Below are positions 8,292 through 17,164 of a stretch of DNA of 64,000 bases, piece by piece. The stretch covers positions 1-64,000 of the forward strand of contig NZ_BQKC01000002.1 in assembly GCF_022834715.1 (NCBI RefSeq), written 5' to 3'. Positions within the stretch are counted from its first letter, which is position 1, and each line of letters opens with the position of its first letter. Origin of the DNA: Granulimonas faecalis (GTDB lineage: Bacteria > Actinomycetota > Coriobacteriia > Coriobacteriales > Atopobiaceae). The translations under genes and the position numbers were made by a program. A model generated the notes under the pieces. It was not told the origin of the DNA. It saw nothing but the letters and a program-made list of their open reading frames with translations, and ran no database searches.

Positions 8292-10445
8292 TTACGAGAT
8301 GGCGCCCACGACGGCGAAGACCGCCATGAACAGCACGATGCAGACGACGATGGTGGCCGCCACGGCCCAGAGGGTGCGCCTGAGCGACGCCTCCCTGAGC
8401 TCCTCGAGCTGGCGGGAGTTGCGGTCCAGCTGGTCGCGGTAGGTGGCCGCCTGGGCCTCGGCGTTCTCCCGGAGCTCCCGGGCGGCGCGCTCGGAGTCCT
8501 CGCGCAGGGCCGCCTGGCGCTCCTCAAGGCGGCGGATCTGGCCGTCGCGCTCCTCCACCATGGTCTTGTAACGGGCGGTCTCGGCCTCGGCCGCCTGGCG
8601 GGCCGAGGCGACGAGGCCGTCGGCCTGGCTCTTGCCGTCCTCGATGGCATGGGTGGAGCGGCGCCGCTCCTCGGCGATGGCCCGCTGGGACTCCTCCTTG
8701 ATGCGGACGACCTCGCCCTGGAGCAGGTTGTGCTCGGCGGCGAGCTTGTCGTAGGGGCGGGCCTCCTCGATCTTCTCGGCCACGGCCTCGATGGCGTTGA
8801 GGCGCAGGCGGTCGATGCGGCCCGAGCTCTTGCGCCACACCGCCACCATGGCGTCGGTCGCCTGCTGGCGGGCCACGGTCATGCCGGCGTCGAGCTCCAT
8901 GCGGAAGACCTCCTTGGCCTCCGCGTCGAGCTTGAGCCTGTCGTCGGCGTCGGCGACCTCGGCCCGGGCGCGGATGCTCTCGACCACGGAGTCGAAGTTC
9001 TTCGCGAACTCGGCGTCCCACTCGAGCTCCGCGACGCGGGTGCGCGACGCCACGAAGGCCGCGCGGTCCTTGCGGGCCTTCTCGAGCTGGGCCTCCACCT
9101 CCTCCGTGGCCTTGTCGTGGCGCTCCCTGGCCCTGACGTCCAGGTCGCGCCGGCCCTCCTCGATGAAGGACTCTCGGCGCTCCTTGGCCCTGGCCACGGC
9201 GTCGTCGGCGAGCTGGCGCAGGGTGTTCCAGTAGACGAGGCGCGCCTCGGCCTGCTGGTTCTCGCTGAGGCCCACGAGCTCGCGGTCGAAGTAGCGCACC
9301 AGGGGCGCCACGTAGCCGGCGGAGGGGCGGTCGAGGTCGATGGGGATGGCGAGTTCGGTGGAGGACCCGGGCCCGCCGCCCAGGACGGAGGAGAGCACGG
9401 CCTCGGCCTCGCCGGGAGAGATCGACACCGAGTAGGTGCCGTCGCCCACGAGCATCACCGCGACGTCCTCCCCCTTGGGCACCTCGACGGAGGTCCCGTC
9501 GTCGGCCAGCTCGTAGACCCCCTCGGCAGACCCTCCCCCAGGGTTCGCGGGGGTGTCCGCGGGGGCGTCCTCGTAGTCCCCGAAGGGGTTTCCGAGGTCG
9601 TCGTCGACGGGCTCGTAGGCGTCGGGGGCGACGTCCGCGTAGGGTCCCGGGATGTCGCCGTAGGGGTCCTCCCCGGCGGGGGGCTGGCCGAAGGCCCCGG
9701 GGAGGGCCGCCATGGCCACCGTGGAGCCGTCCGCGAGCGGGTCCCCGAAGGCGCCGTCTGGGTCCTCCCAGGCGCCTGCGTAGGGGTCCTCCCCGCCGAA
9801 GGGGTCGTAGTCGCCCTCATCGAGGTCCTCCCAGGCGTCGACCCGGGAGGTGGGACCGGCGGGCGCCTCCGCAGGGTCCTTGGCCGGGACGTCCGGGGCC
9901 GGTTTCGACGGGGCCTCCGCCGGCGGGGTCTGGGGGCTGCGGCCGAAGGCCGCGACCAGCATGGGCTCCGCCGAGTCGTTGGCACGGACGTGCTCGGCGA
10001 CGTCCTTCAGGGAGACCCCCGTCCGGGCCCGCTCCACCACCTTGCCCGAACCGTCCATGAGGGCGAGGTTCAGGGTGGCCCCGGCACGGCCGCCGGAGAA
10101 ATAGGGCTGGTCGCTCATGACCTCGAGGGACAGCCGCGTGGGACAGAGAAGGAACCGCCCCTGGCCGAGGAGCTCGGGGGTGACCACCGACACGATGGCC
10201 CCGGTCTCCACGTCCGCCTGGAGCGACCCCCAGACGGTGTCGTTGCTGGAGGCGCGGCCCTTGAAACCCATGGCCTCCGCGTCGCACTCGATGACGAGGT
10301 AGCGCCTCTCCCCCTCGGGGGAGGACGTCGTCAGGGCGGGCTCCTCGTCCATGGTCTCGCAGACGACGGCCACGTTGCTCTCGGGCAGGTAGTAGGCGAG
10401 GTCGTCCCGACCGGCCTTCCTACCGCGCTTCTTACCAAAGGCCAT
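8292..10445 (-). CDS. Tail-anchored coiled-coil protein of the transfer operon
   Basis: 717 residues, first gene of the operon behind the shared promoter element. Residues 1-150 look folded, about 150-260 are Asp/Pro/Gly-rich with repeated EDPYG or DPFG motifs, about 350-690 form a long Ala/Glu/Arg coiled coil, and the C-terminus is a single transmembrane helix (about 690-713) with almost nothing after it. This topology places the bulk in the cytoplasm. An in-frame ATG 18 codons upstream at 10499 is possible, but the ATG at 10445 behind GAAAGGGGG is preferred. No family is recognised; position next to VirD4 suggests an organiser of the cytoplasmic side of the secretion channel. Confidence 0.75.
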   Translation of the reverse strand: MAFGKKRGRKAGRDDLAYYLPESNVAVVCETMDEEPALTTSSPEGERRYLVIECDAEAMGFKGRASSNDTVWGSLQADVETGAIVSVVTPELLGQGRFLLCPTRLSLEVMSDQPYFSGGRAGATLNLALMDGSGKVVERARTGVSLKDVAEHVRANDSAEPMLVAAFGRSPQTPPAEAPSKPAPDVPAKDPAEAPAGPTSRVDAWEDLDEGDYDPFGGEDPYAGAWEDPDGAFGDPLADGSTVAMAALPGAFGQPPAGEDPYGDIPGPYADVAPDAYEPVDDDLGNPFGDYEDAPADTPANPGGGSAEGVYELADDGTSVEVPKGEDVAVMLVGDGTYSVSISPGEAEAVLSSVLGGGPGSSTELAIPIDLDRPSAGYVAPLVRYFDRELVGLSENQQAEARLVYWNTLRQLADDAVARAKERRESFIEEGRRDLDVRARERHDKATEEVEAQLEKARKDRAAFVASRTRVAELEWDAEFAKNFDSVVESIRARAEVADADDRLKLDAEAKEVFRMELDAGMTVARQQATDAMVAVWRKSSGRIDRLRLNAIEAVAEKIEEARPYDKLAAEHNLLQGEVVRIKEESQRAIAEERRRSTHAIEDGKSQADGLVASARQAAEAETARYKTMVEERDGQIRRLEERQAALREDSERAARELRENAEAQAATYRDQLDRNSRQLEELREASLRRTLWAVAATIVVCIVLFMAVFAVVGAIS

Positions 10446-10553
10446 GGAAAGGCCCCCTTTCGTGTCTCGGGCGCACCGCCCGACGGACGCATCTGACACG
10501 AATGCTAGGGGGCTCCACGGGAACCGTTTCGGTCACGGATTTCTATCAGGCCG

Positions 10554-10604
10554 TCTACCTGCGGTTATATGGGACAGCCCGCAAATTCGGTGACGAACAG
10601 GACG
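10554..10604 (-). promoter_or_regulatory. Shared transfer-gene promoter element, copy a
   Basis: On the minus strand, CGTCCTGTTCGTC (10604-10592) begins six bases after the stop of the preceding gene and is followed 20 bases later by CATATAACCGCAGGTAGA (10571-10554). The first block recurs upstream of four other leftward operons. The start codon lies 147 bases downstream, leaving a long leader. Promoter function is inferred from recurrence and position. Confidence 0.55.
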
Positions 10605-10609
10605 ACCCC

Positions 10610-11203
10610 TCAGCCCAAGGGGGTGATGGTGAGCTCCTCCACACGCCCCTCGGAGGCTGTCCCGGTGACCCTGGCCTCGACGGCCACGGCGGCTTCGGCC
10701 GTGCCGGTCACCATGGCCCGGTTCCTGAAGCGCAGGTGGGCCACGGCGACGATCCGCTCCGGGTCGCCCTCGACCTCGCCCATCTCCACGGACCCGAGGG
10801 AGAGGGTCCCGCCTTGGTAGCCGGCCCCCTCCCCCGTCCCCTCGGGCATGAACTCGGTCAGGGCCTGGGAGTCGGCGGGCACGCCGTAGCGTTCCTGGAG
10901 GTCCTGCCTCACCCGAGCCACGTCGCCGTAGTCGGAGGTGGAGAAGCAGGTCTCGAGGCACTCTTTCAGCAGGTCCCGGCGCCAGGAGCCGTCCCCGTCC
11001 CCCTCGGGGACGGCGGCGGCGGTCCCGGCGCCCTCCTCCGCTCCGGCCGCGGCCGAGGCTGCGGTCGGCGCCTCCGCGGGACCCCCGTCGTCCGACGGAG
11101 CAGCGGTGAGGACCGCGCCCCAGAGCAGGGCCGCGCACAGGCAGACGGCCCCTGCGGCCACCATGGCCGCGGCCCTGCCCCTCCCCATGGTCGGGACCCT
11201 CAT
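10610..11203 (-). CDS. Membrane-anchored transfer protein, possibly VirB8/TcpC-like
   Basis: 197 residues: an N-terminal transmembrane helix (about 12-35), an Ala/Glu/Gly-rich linker (36-70) and an alpha+beta extracytoplasmic domain (about 72-197) with a short helical start and then several beta strands. This matches the architecture of NTF2-fold VirB8/TcpC proteins, but I see no diagnostic motif. The start at 11203 is chosen because it lies one base after the stop of the upstream gene; longer in-frame starts would overlap that gene. It is the last gene of the operon beginning at 21256. Confidence 0.7.
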   Translation of the reverse strand: MRVPTMGRGRAAAMVAAGAVCLCAALLWGAVLTAAPSDDGGPAEAPTAASAAAGAEEGAGTAAAVPEGDGDGSWRRDLLKECLETCFSTSDYGDVARVRQDLQERYGVPADSQALTEFMPEGTGEGAGYQGGTLSLGSVEMGEVEGDPERIVAVAHLRFRNRAMVTGTAEAAVAVEARVTGTASEGRVEELTITPLG

Positions 11204-11204
11204 G

Positions 11205-11978
11205 TCACTCACCGCTCCCCTCATCGTCGTCCCCCTTCCCGAGGATCCGGTCGTAGACGCCGGCATCCTCCATCATCCGGGCCCTGGCCGCCCCATTCTG
11301 CTCCCGGGCCTCGTCGGTGACGCGGTCCAGGTCCCTCCTGGACTGCTCGTCGTACCCGTCGGGCTCGCCGAGGCCGGGGTAGGCGTCCCGCACCGGGTCG
11401 TAGTCGCCGTCGAGCATGTCGTCGGTGGCCTGGGCCCAGAAAAGATCCGCCTCGGTGAAGCCCTCCCGCTCGGCGTCGTAGACGGCCACGACCGTGGAGT
11501 GGGCCCTCCCCGTCGCCGCCTTGCGGGCGAAGAAGACCACGCCCACCTCCCCGTCCCCGGCGCCTTCCGGGGCGAAGAGGGCGAACGGGACCTCGAGCCC
11601 GCCTTCGACGCCGTCGGAAGCCCCCCAGTTGACGCGGAGCTGCGAGGCGGCGGCGTCGGCCACGAGCCTGTCGACGGCCTCCATCCTCTCGGCCTCGCCC
11701 ATGGTGGTCTGGGCGAGGACCACGGCGCGGGCGGCCTCTGCGGCCCGGTCGCGGTCCCAGTCCCCCATGGCGCCTTCCTCTCCCTGGGGCGTCTCGCCCT
11801 GGACCGTCCCGGCCTGGGCTCCCTCCGCCCGGGCCGCCTGGCCGCCCGCGGCGGGCCGTCCCAGGCAGAGGACGAGGACCGCCACGGCGGACGCGACCAT
11901 GGCCGCCGTGGCGACGACGCACGCGACGGTCGCGGCCGGCCCCAGCCGCCCGGACCCCTCCTTCGGATTCCTGCTCAT
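11205..11978 (-). CDS. Membrane-anchored transfer protein, unknown family
   Basis: 257 residues. A transmembrane helix (about 14-38) is followed by an extracytoplasmic Ala/Gly/Gln linker and a folded domain with many Asp/Glu residues and a strand segment (GEVGVVFFARKA). The acidic C-terminus ends in DDDEGSGE. The ATG at 11978 has a strong GGGGAGG site; the longer frame upstream overlaps the preceding gene. It is one of three consecutive single-pass proteins (10610-12481) that probably form the periplasm-like stalk of the secretion apparatus. An NTF2-like fold is possible but not demonstrated. Confidence 0.7.
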   Translation of the reverse strand: MSRNPKEGSGRLGPAATVACVVATAAMVASAVAVLVLCLGRPAAGGQAARAEGAQAGTVQGETPQGEEGAMGDWDRDRAAEAARAVVLAQTTMGEAERMEAVDRLVADAAASQLRVNWGASDGVEGGLEVPFALFAPEGAGDGEVGVVFFARKAATGRAHSTVVAVYDAEREGFTEADLFWAQATDDMLDGDYDPVRDAYPGLGEPDGYDEQSRRDLDRVTDEAREQNGAARARMMEDAGVYDRILGKGDDDEGSGE

Positions 11979-11992
11979 CTCGGTGCCTCCCC

Positions 11993-12481
11993 TCAGTACT
12001 TCACGGAACACGAGAAACCGGCGCCGCGCTCCCAGACCACCTCGAAGGAGACCCGGGACCCATCCGAGGCCTCGCCCGAGAACGACCAGACCCACGGGCC
12101 GTCGGCGCCCTCCTCCGGGCGGTCCACGAGGGAGCCGTCGACAGGGTCGATGGCGGGCACCGACGACGCCTCGGCCCAGAGCCTCACGGCCTCCCTGAGG
12201 TCGTCGGCCGAGGTCCCCTCGGGGAGCTCGTCGCCGACGGGGAGCCCGTCTGCGGAGAACGGCTCCCCCGTCGGGTCGGGGAGCTCCTCGACCGGGGCCG
12301 CCCCCGCCACCGGGCGCACGTCGGCCGCCCGCTCCAGGGCGGACGCCTCGACGTACCTGAGGGCGGCCAGGGCCAGACAGACCGCCCCGATGACGAACAG
12401 GGCCGCAGCGGCCGAGCGCCGGCGCCCCGCCGCGTCCTGCCGCGCCCCCGGGCCGGTCGGGCCCACTCCCAATCTGTCCAT
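11993..12481 (-). CDS. Small membrane-anchored transfer protein
   Basis: 162 residues with an N-terminal transmembrane helix (about 24-44) and an extracytoplasmic domain of about 110 residues ending in beta strands (SFEVVWERGAGFSCSVKY). It resembles its two downstream neighbours in size, charge and topology, so the three may be divergent paralogues of a VirB8-like anchor. The ATG at 12481 has a GGAAGGGGAG site and lies 14 bp after the hydrolase gene. Function is inferred from context only. Confidence 0.65.
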   Translation of the reverse strand: MDRLGVGPTGPGARQDAAGRRRSAAAALFVIGAVCLALAALRYVEASALERAADVRPVAGAAPVEELPDPTGEPFSADGLPVGDELPEGTSADDLREAVRLWAEASSVPAIDPVDGSLVDRPEEGADGPWVWSFSGEASDGSRVSFEVVWERGAGFSCSVKY

Positions 12482-12495
12482 GGGTCTCCCCTTCC

Positions 12496-15315
12496 TCAAC
12501 CTATGGAGCGGGTGGTGGCGAAGCCCCACCTCGGGGTCTGGGTCGCCCCGTAGTAACCCACCCACTGCAGGATGTTCGTGGTGTCGATGGTCCCGGTGTT
12601 GTGCATGACGAGGCCGTCCCCGACATAGACCCCCACGTGGCCGTAGACCGACCCGGCGGCGGTGTGGGGGTGGCTCGGCACGGCCACGATCATGCCCACC
12701 TTGAGCTCGTCGAGGTTCGTGCTCGTGCACCACCGGGCGTACTGGTCGCAGGCGTTGCCCGAGACATAGCCGAGGCCGGCGGCCTGGTAGACCTGGGAGA
12801 CCCACATGGCGCAGTAGCCGGCCCCGGGGGACGGGACCGAGCGGGCCGCGTCCACGATGCGCCTCTGGGCCTGGCTCGCCCCGGCCAGGGCCTGCCCGTC
12901 GGTGCCCCCCGAGACATCCTCCCCCGCACCCCCGTTGTCCGGGGCTACGCAGCGGTAGGCCTCGTATGAGCGCGCGTCGGACAGCAGGGACGCCGTGGAC
13001 GCGGCGGCCGGCGAGTAGGTGTTGAGCGACGCCTGGACCATATCGAAGGCCGGGTCGACCCCGTCGATGGAGGACAGCAGGCCGCCGCCGGTGAACACGG
13101 CGGTGTGGCCGCAGCCCATGTCGTGGCCGTCGGCGGCCGTCTTGTCGGCGATGAGCACGTCCCCCGGCCTCAGGAGACCCACCTTGTCGGCCCCGTCGAA
13201 GTCGCAGACCTTCTCCCACTTGGAGGAGGAGCGCAGGTACGGGAGCTGGTTGGCCGTGGTGTCGGCCAGGGGGTAGTCGAGGTCGGCGCCGCTCGTGCGG
13301 ACGGCGGTAGCCACGGCTATGCCGCAGTCCTTGTAATTCGCGCCTGGGCCATGCACCTCGTCGTGGGCCCGCCTGTAGGCCTCGGTGCCGTCGTTGTATG
13401 CCCGCTCCTTCGAGGGCCACGCCCAGGAGGCCGCGGCCCGGGCGATGGAGGCCGCCCCCTTGCCGAGGTCCTTCCCCTGGGGGGTGCAGCGCTCCACGGC
13501 GGGGTTGTCACGCACGGCGGACGCGACGCTCGACGCGGCCGCGTCCTGGCCCATGGAGGAGACGATGGAGGTGTAGAAGCCCTGGGCCTCCGTGGACATG
13601 GACCTGGGCTGGGCGCCGGCGATGGCGGGCAGCCAGCGGTCGGCTGCCTCGAGGCGAACGTCGCCGCGGTTGCCCATGGTCTGGCCGTGGAAGACGTCGA
13701 CGTAACGGGATACGCACTCGGCCACGGTCTTGCCCTCGCACCAGGAGGCGTAGTCGGCCAGGAACTCGGTGCCGTTGGCGAACCCTCCCCTGCCCGTGGT
13801 CTCGTTGTTGCCGTAGGCGAGCCAGTAGGCGATCTGGAAGTCCCTGTCCCACCAATCGGCGCCTGCGGCCTGGGCGCGGCTGTAGAGGCGGTAGGCCTGA
13901 CCCCCGGTCCAGCTGCAGAACCCCAGGGCCGGCCAGTAGTTGCCGTCGGCCTCGCTCAGGTAGGCGTCCCGGTTGATGGACAGGCCCGACGACGCGTAGC
14001 TGGCGAAAAGCCCGCGGGTGTAGACATCGATGTCGGACAGGGCCCCCGTCTTCTTGGGGCCGGGCGCACCCCACTCGTCGTAGATGCCCTCGACCTGGGA
14101 GAAGTCGAACCCACACTCCGCCGCCACATTGCCGACGATGCCGGCGATGGCGTTGTCCGAGAGCCCCTGGCCCTTGAGGATGCCCGCCAGCTCGTCGACG
14201 ATCTCGCGGTAGGCCTCCTCGCCCTCGACCACGACGTCCTCGTCCCCGGTGACGCTGTCCTGGGCGGCCCTGTTCGCCGCGACGTCGGCCACGAGGGCGC
14301 ACGGGTCCCCGTCGTCTGCCTGCTGGGGGGAGAAAACCGCCACGGAGCCGACCACCGCGACGCAGGCGACGGTGGCCCCGACCACGGCCCCCGAGGCGCC
14401 GAGGCCGGAGAGGAACGCCCCGATGGAGGTGAACAGTCCGACCACGGCGCCGGCGACCGACTGCACGAGGCCCACGACGCCGCCCGAGACGAGGTTCTGG
14501 ACCGCCACCACCGCCGTGGACAGGAGCGACACGAAGGTCTTCTTCACCGTGGACGCCACCTGCATGAGGACGAGGGTCGGCGCGGCGGCCCCGACACCGC
14601 CCTCGGCAGCCTTTCCCGCGACCTTCCTGGCGACGTCCCTGACGCGGCCCTCGACGCCCCCCTCGGCAGGGGCCCCTTCGGGGCCGTCGTGGGATGTCCC
14701 CAAGGCGGCCTCGGCCCGCCCGTTTCCGGAGACGCCCTCGTCGGACGTCCCGTCGGGCGTCCCCTCGCCATGGGCGCCATGGGCGTCCGGGACGTCCCCG
14801 TCCGCAGGGGTCCTGCCGGCGTCGGCCGCCAAGGCCTGCGCCGGGGCCTCCCCCCTAGGGTCCCCGGGGAGGTCCCCGGGAGTCCCTGCGTGCCCCTCTG
14901 TCGCAGGGCCCGGAACGGTGCGCCCGTCGTCGGCGACCCCAGGGCCTGCCATGGGCATATCGACGGGACGCCCTGCAGGTTCCGCCCCATTGCCGACCTT
15001 CAGGGACCCGCCCAAGGGGGCCTCTGCCTGGGGCCCTTGGACAGGGGGAGCCGCCACACGGCCCCGGCCGTGGCCCGGCGCCATGTCCTGGAATGCCCGC
15101 TGAGCAGGCGGCGGGCAGCACGCCTCGCCCGAGGGTCCCCCGGGCACGGGCCGGGTGCCTTCCGGGACGGCCGCCACGGACCCCACCCGGAAAGGCCTGG
15201 CCGCGGGCTTTGCCGGCTCCTTCGCAGGGACCGGCTCCGGGGCGGCCCTCCTCACCTGCCCCTGGGACCTCTCGGGGCGGCCCTGCACGGGACCCCGGTC
15301 GTCTACGCGACCCAT
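12496..15315 (-). CDS. Three-domain peptidoglycan hydrolase of the transfer system (VirB1-like)
   Basis: 939 residues. Residues 1-250 are Pro/Ala/Gly-rich and disordered; 265-335 are strongly hydrophobic and membrane-spanning. Residues about 375-580 resemble phage-tail lysozymes (IAGIVGNVAAECGFD, then FCSWTGGQAYRLY). About 650-770 look like a cysteine peptidase (DCGIAVATAV, RPGDVLI, GHTAVFTGG). About 815-939 are NlpC/P60-like, with catalytic Cys in GYCAMWVSQVY and His in YGHVGVYVGDG. Such proteins open the cell wall for the conjugation channel. The start at 15315 overlaps the previous gene by 13 bp, suggesting translational coupling. Having two consecutive cysteine-peptidase-like modules is unusual. 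Confidence 0.85.
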   Translation of the reverse strand: MGRVDDRGPVQGRPERSQGQVRRAAPEPVPAKEPAKPAARPFRVGSVAAVPEGTRPVPGGPSGEACCPPPAQRAFQDMAPGHGRGRVAAPPVQGPQAEAPLGGSLKVGNGAEPAGRPVDMPMAGPGVADDGRTVPGPATEGHAGTPGDLPGDPRGEAPAQALAADAGRTPADGDVPDAHGAHGEGTPDGTSDEGVSGNGRAEAALGTSHDGPEGAPAEGGVEGRVRDVARKVAGKAAEGGVGAAAPTLVLMQVASTVKKTFVSLLSTAVVAVQNLVSGGVVGLVQSVAGAVVGLFTSIGAFLSGLGASGAVVGATVACVAVVGSVAVFSPQQADDGDPCALVADVAANRAAQDSVTGDEDVVVEGEEAYREIVDELAGILKGQGLSDNAIAGIVGNVAAECGFDFSQVEGIYDEWGAPGPKKTGALSDIDVYTRGLFASYASSGLSINRDAYLSEADGNYWPALGFCSWTGGQAYRLYSRAQAAGADWWDRDFQIAYWLAYGNNETTGRGGFANGTEFLADYASWCEGKTVAECVSRYVDVFHGQTMGNRGDVRLEAADRWLPAIAGAQPRSMSTEAQGFYTSIVSSMGQDAAASSVASAVRDNPAVERCTPQGKDLGKGAASIARAAASWAWPSKERAYNDGTEAYRRAHDEVHGPGANYKDCGIAVATAVRTSGADLDYPLADTTANQLPYLRSSSKWEKVCDFDGADKVGLLRPGDVLIADKTAADGHDMGCGHTAVFTGGGLLSSIDGVDPAFDMVQASLNTYSPAAASTASLLSDARSYEAYRCVAPDNGGAGEDVSGGTDGQALAGASQAQRRIVDAARSVPSPGAGYCAMWVSQVYQAAGLGYVSGNACDQYARWCTSTNLDELKVGMIVAVPSHPHTAAGSVYGHVGVYVGDGLVMHNTGTIDTTNILQWVGYYGATQTPRWGFATTRSIG

Positions 15316-16598
15316 AGCTGGTCCTCGGTGGACGACACCTTGAAGGCGCAGGCGACGTCGGCCTCCGCCTCGAGGTCGACGAGGTTCGCCAGGGAGTCCA
15401 GGTAGGTCTTCCTGACCCCGACGTAGTTCGCCCAGGCTTGCTCCAGGTCGGCCTTGGCCTGCTCGGCCCTCTGGGCGGCGGTGCGGGCGAGGCCGGCCGT
15501 GTCGAAGGGCTTCCCGTCGAGGGTCCACGAGACGTCGGCGAACGTCGCCGCCAGGGCGTCCTTCTCGGAGGCCTCGATGGCGGCCGCCAGGGCCTCGGCC
15601 CCCGACGACCCCGCCTTGCAGGTGGCGGCGTAGGACCCACCTTGGGAGATCGCGGTGTCCGCCCAGGCGATGTCCGTGCCGCCGTCGTCGTCGGCGCGGG
15701 AGAGCGTCTGGGCGTCGAGGTCGACGGAGTCGGACTCGACGACCGCGACGGTAGATCCCCCGGTGTGGCCGACGCCGGCGTTGGCGGCGCGGGTCTCATA
15801 CTCGTCGATGCGGGCCCTGGCCTGGGCGAGGTCGGCCAAGGCGCGGCCGCAGTCGCCCCTCAGGGCCTCCTCGTCGGCCGACGCCGCCTGGCCGCGGTAG
15901 AGGGCGTCGACGTCGACCGTCTCCCCCTCCATGTAGCGGGTCAGGTCGACGGCGCCCGCGGCCACGGGGTTCACGTCGACACGCAGCACGTTGCCGCCGT
16001 CGAAGCCCGCCTCCGGGTCGGCGGCCACGGTGGGGGCCACCTCTTCCGCCTGGCCGGAGCCCCCGGTGATCCGGGCCTTCGACTCGAGGCGGACCGCCAG
16101 CACCTCGTTGGGGAACGGGGTGTCGTCCACGGAGTCCATGACAACGAGGCAGTAGCCCGTGTCGGAGAAGAACGTGATCCTGCCCACGGGCACGCAGAGC
16201 GGCTCGTCGCTGTTGCCGGGGACGTCGGACCGGCCGAGCACGATGCGCCACTGGGCCGGGTCGAGGGAGACCTGGCCCGGGGAGTCGAAACGCAGGAGGA
16301 CGAAGGCATGGCGGCCGGTCCGGTCTGAGCCGCACGAGACGACGCTGCCCGAGGCCCCCGACCCGCTCATGACGAAGGTCGGGGTGTAGACGGCCTGCTC
16401 GGCGAGGACCACCTTCTGGGAGTCCACGTAGTAGAAGGCCGAGACGACGACGATGGCCGCCATGGCGACGGCGAGCACCGAGGTCTCGAGGATGAAGCGC
16501 TCCATGCGGGCGTGGGGGCCGAGGATGCCGGTGACCGCCCTCGCCACCCGCTCGACGGGGGCCGGCACGGGGCGTCTGGCCGCTGACTTCGTGGTCAC
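15303..16598 (-). CDS. Single-pass surface protein of the transfer operon
   Basis: 431 residues starting with GTG behind AAGGAGAG. A transmembrane helix (about 40-62) follows a basic N-terminus; the rest is extracytoplasmic, with a beta-rich first half (about 70-200) and a helical, Ala-rich second half (about 245-420) likely to form coiled coils. No sortase signal is visible. Being between the VirB2-like gene and the hydrolase gene, it is probably a structural component of the secretion apparatus or a mating-contact protein. No known family is recognised. Confidence 0.7.
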   Translation of the reverse strand: MTTKSAARRPVPAPVERVARAVTGILGPHARMERFILETSVLAVAMAAIVVVSAFYYVDSQKVVLAEQAVYTPTFVMSGSGASGSVVSCGSDRTGRHAFVLLRFDSPGQVSLDPAQWRIVLGRSDVPGNSDEPLCVPVGRITFFSDTGYCLVVMDSVDDTPFPNEVLAVRLESKARITGGSGQAEEVAPTVAADPEAGFDGGNVLRVDVNPVAAGAVDLTRYMEGETVDVDALYRGQAASADEEALRGDCGRALADLAQARARIDEYETRAANAGVGHTGGSTVAVVESDSVDLDAQTLSRADDDGGTDIAWADTAISQGGSYAATCKAGSSGAEALAAAIEASEKDALAATFADVSWTLDGKPFDTAGLARTAAQRAEQAKADLEQAWANYVGVRKTYLDSLANLVDLEAEADVACAFKVSSTEDQLWVA

Positions 16599-16667
16599 TG
16601 TGTCTCTCCTTGGTGGGTGTGCGGAAGGTGGCGCCCCCGCCGTGGCGGGGGCGCCGTTGGCCGGGCC

Positions 16668-17093
16668 CTAGGCGAACATCACCCAGGCCCAGGTGCGGAC
16701 GGCCTCGGCCTGGGCGGCGAGGTCGACGGCACCGGACCCGGCGAGGCCGGTCGAGCCCTTGAGGTTGGGGTTGATGGAGATGCCGGAGGAGGTGGAGTTG
16801 CCCCACTTGACGAGGGTGTCCTGGCCGCCGCGGGAGATCTCCGCGAACATCACGTAGCCTCCGAAGAGGCACACGCCGGCGAAGATGCCGCCGGCGACGA
16901 CCATCGACCACTTGACCGGCGGCGGGCCGCCGTGGCCGTGGGAGCTGGCCCAGACGTTGCGGGAGATGGAGACGATGGCCCAGAGCAGGATGACCGCACC
17001 GACGAGCAGGACGGCCCTCTGGGCGTTTTCGGTGAACCAGTTGAGGCCGGACTCCAGCATGCTGCCGAGGTCCCAAGCACAGAGGTTGCTCAT
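16668..17093 (-). CDS. VirB2/TrbC-like small membrane protein
   Basis: 141 residues with two transmembrane helices (about 28-46 and 60-82) separated by a short basic loop, and a Gly/Ser/Ala-rich tail. Size, topology and position just ahead of the VirB6-like gene product resemble VirB2/TrbC or PrgF-type subunits of type IV secretion systems. There is no clear signal-peptidase site. The ATG at 17093 has an AAAGGGGGG site; the frame extends upstream but without a better start. Assignment rests on topology and synteny. Confidence 0.65.
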   Translation of the reverse strand: MSNLCAWDLGSMLESGLNWFTENAQRAVLLVGAVILLWAIVSISRNVWASSHGHGGPPPVKWSMVVAGGIFAGVCLFGGYVMFAEISRGGQDTLVKWGNSTSSGISINPNLKGSTGLAGSGAVDLAAQAEAVRTWAWVMFA

Positions 17094-17164
17094 GGCCCCC
17101 CCTTTCATAGACGGATGACTTGCCGATCGCGGACGGCCCGGCGGCCCTCGGCCCGCGGCGCCCA

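Noticed and set aside
4206-10496. Very long rightward open frame of more than 2,000 codons opposite the coupling-protein genes
   Set aside because: It is the antisense shadow of well-supported leftward genes in GC-rich DNA; composition is a Gly/Val/His/Leu pattern without domains.
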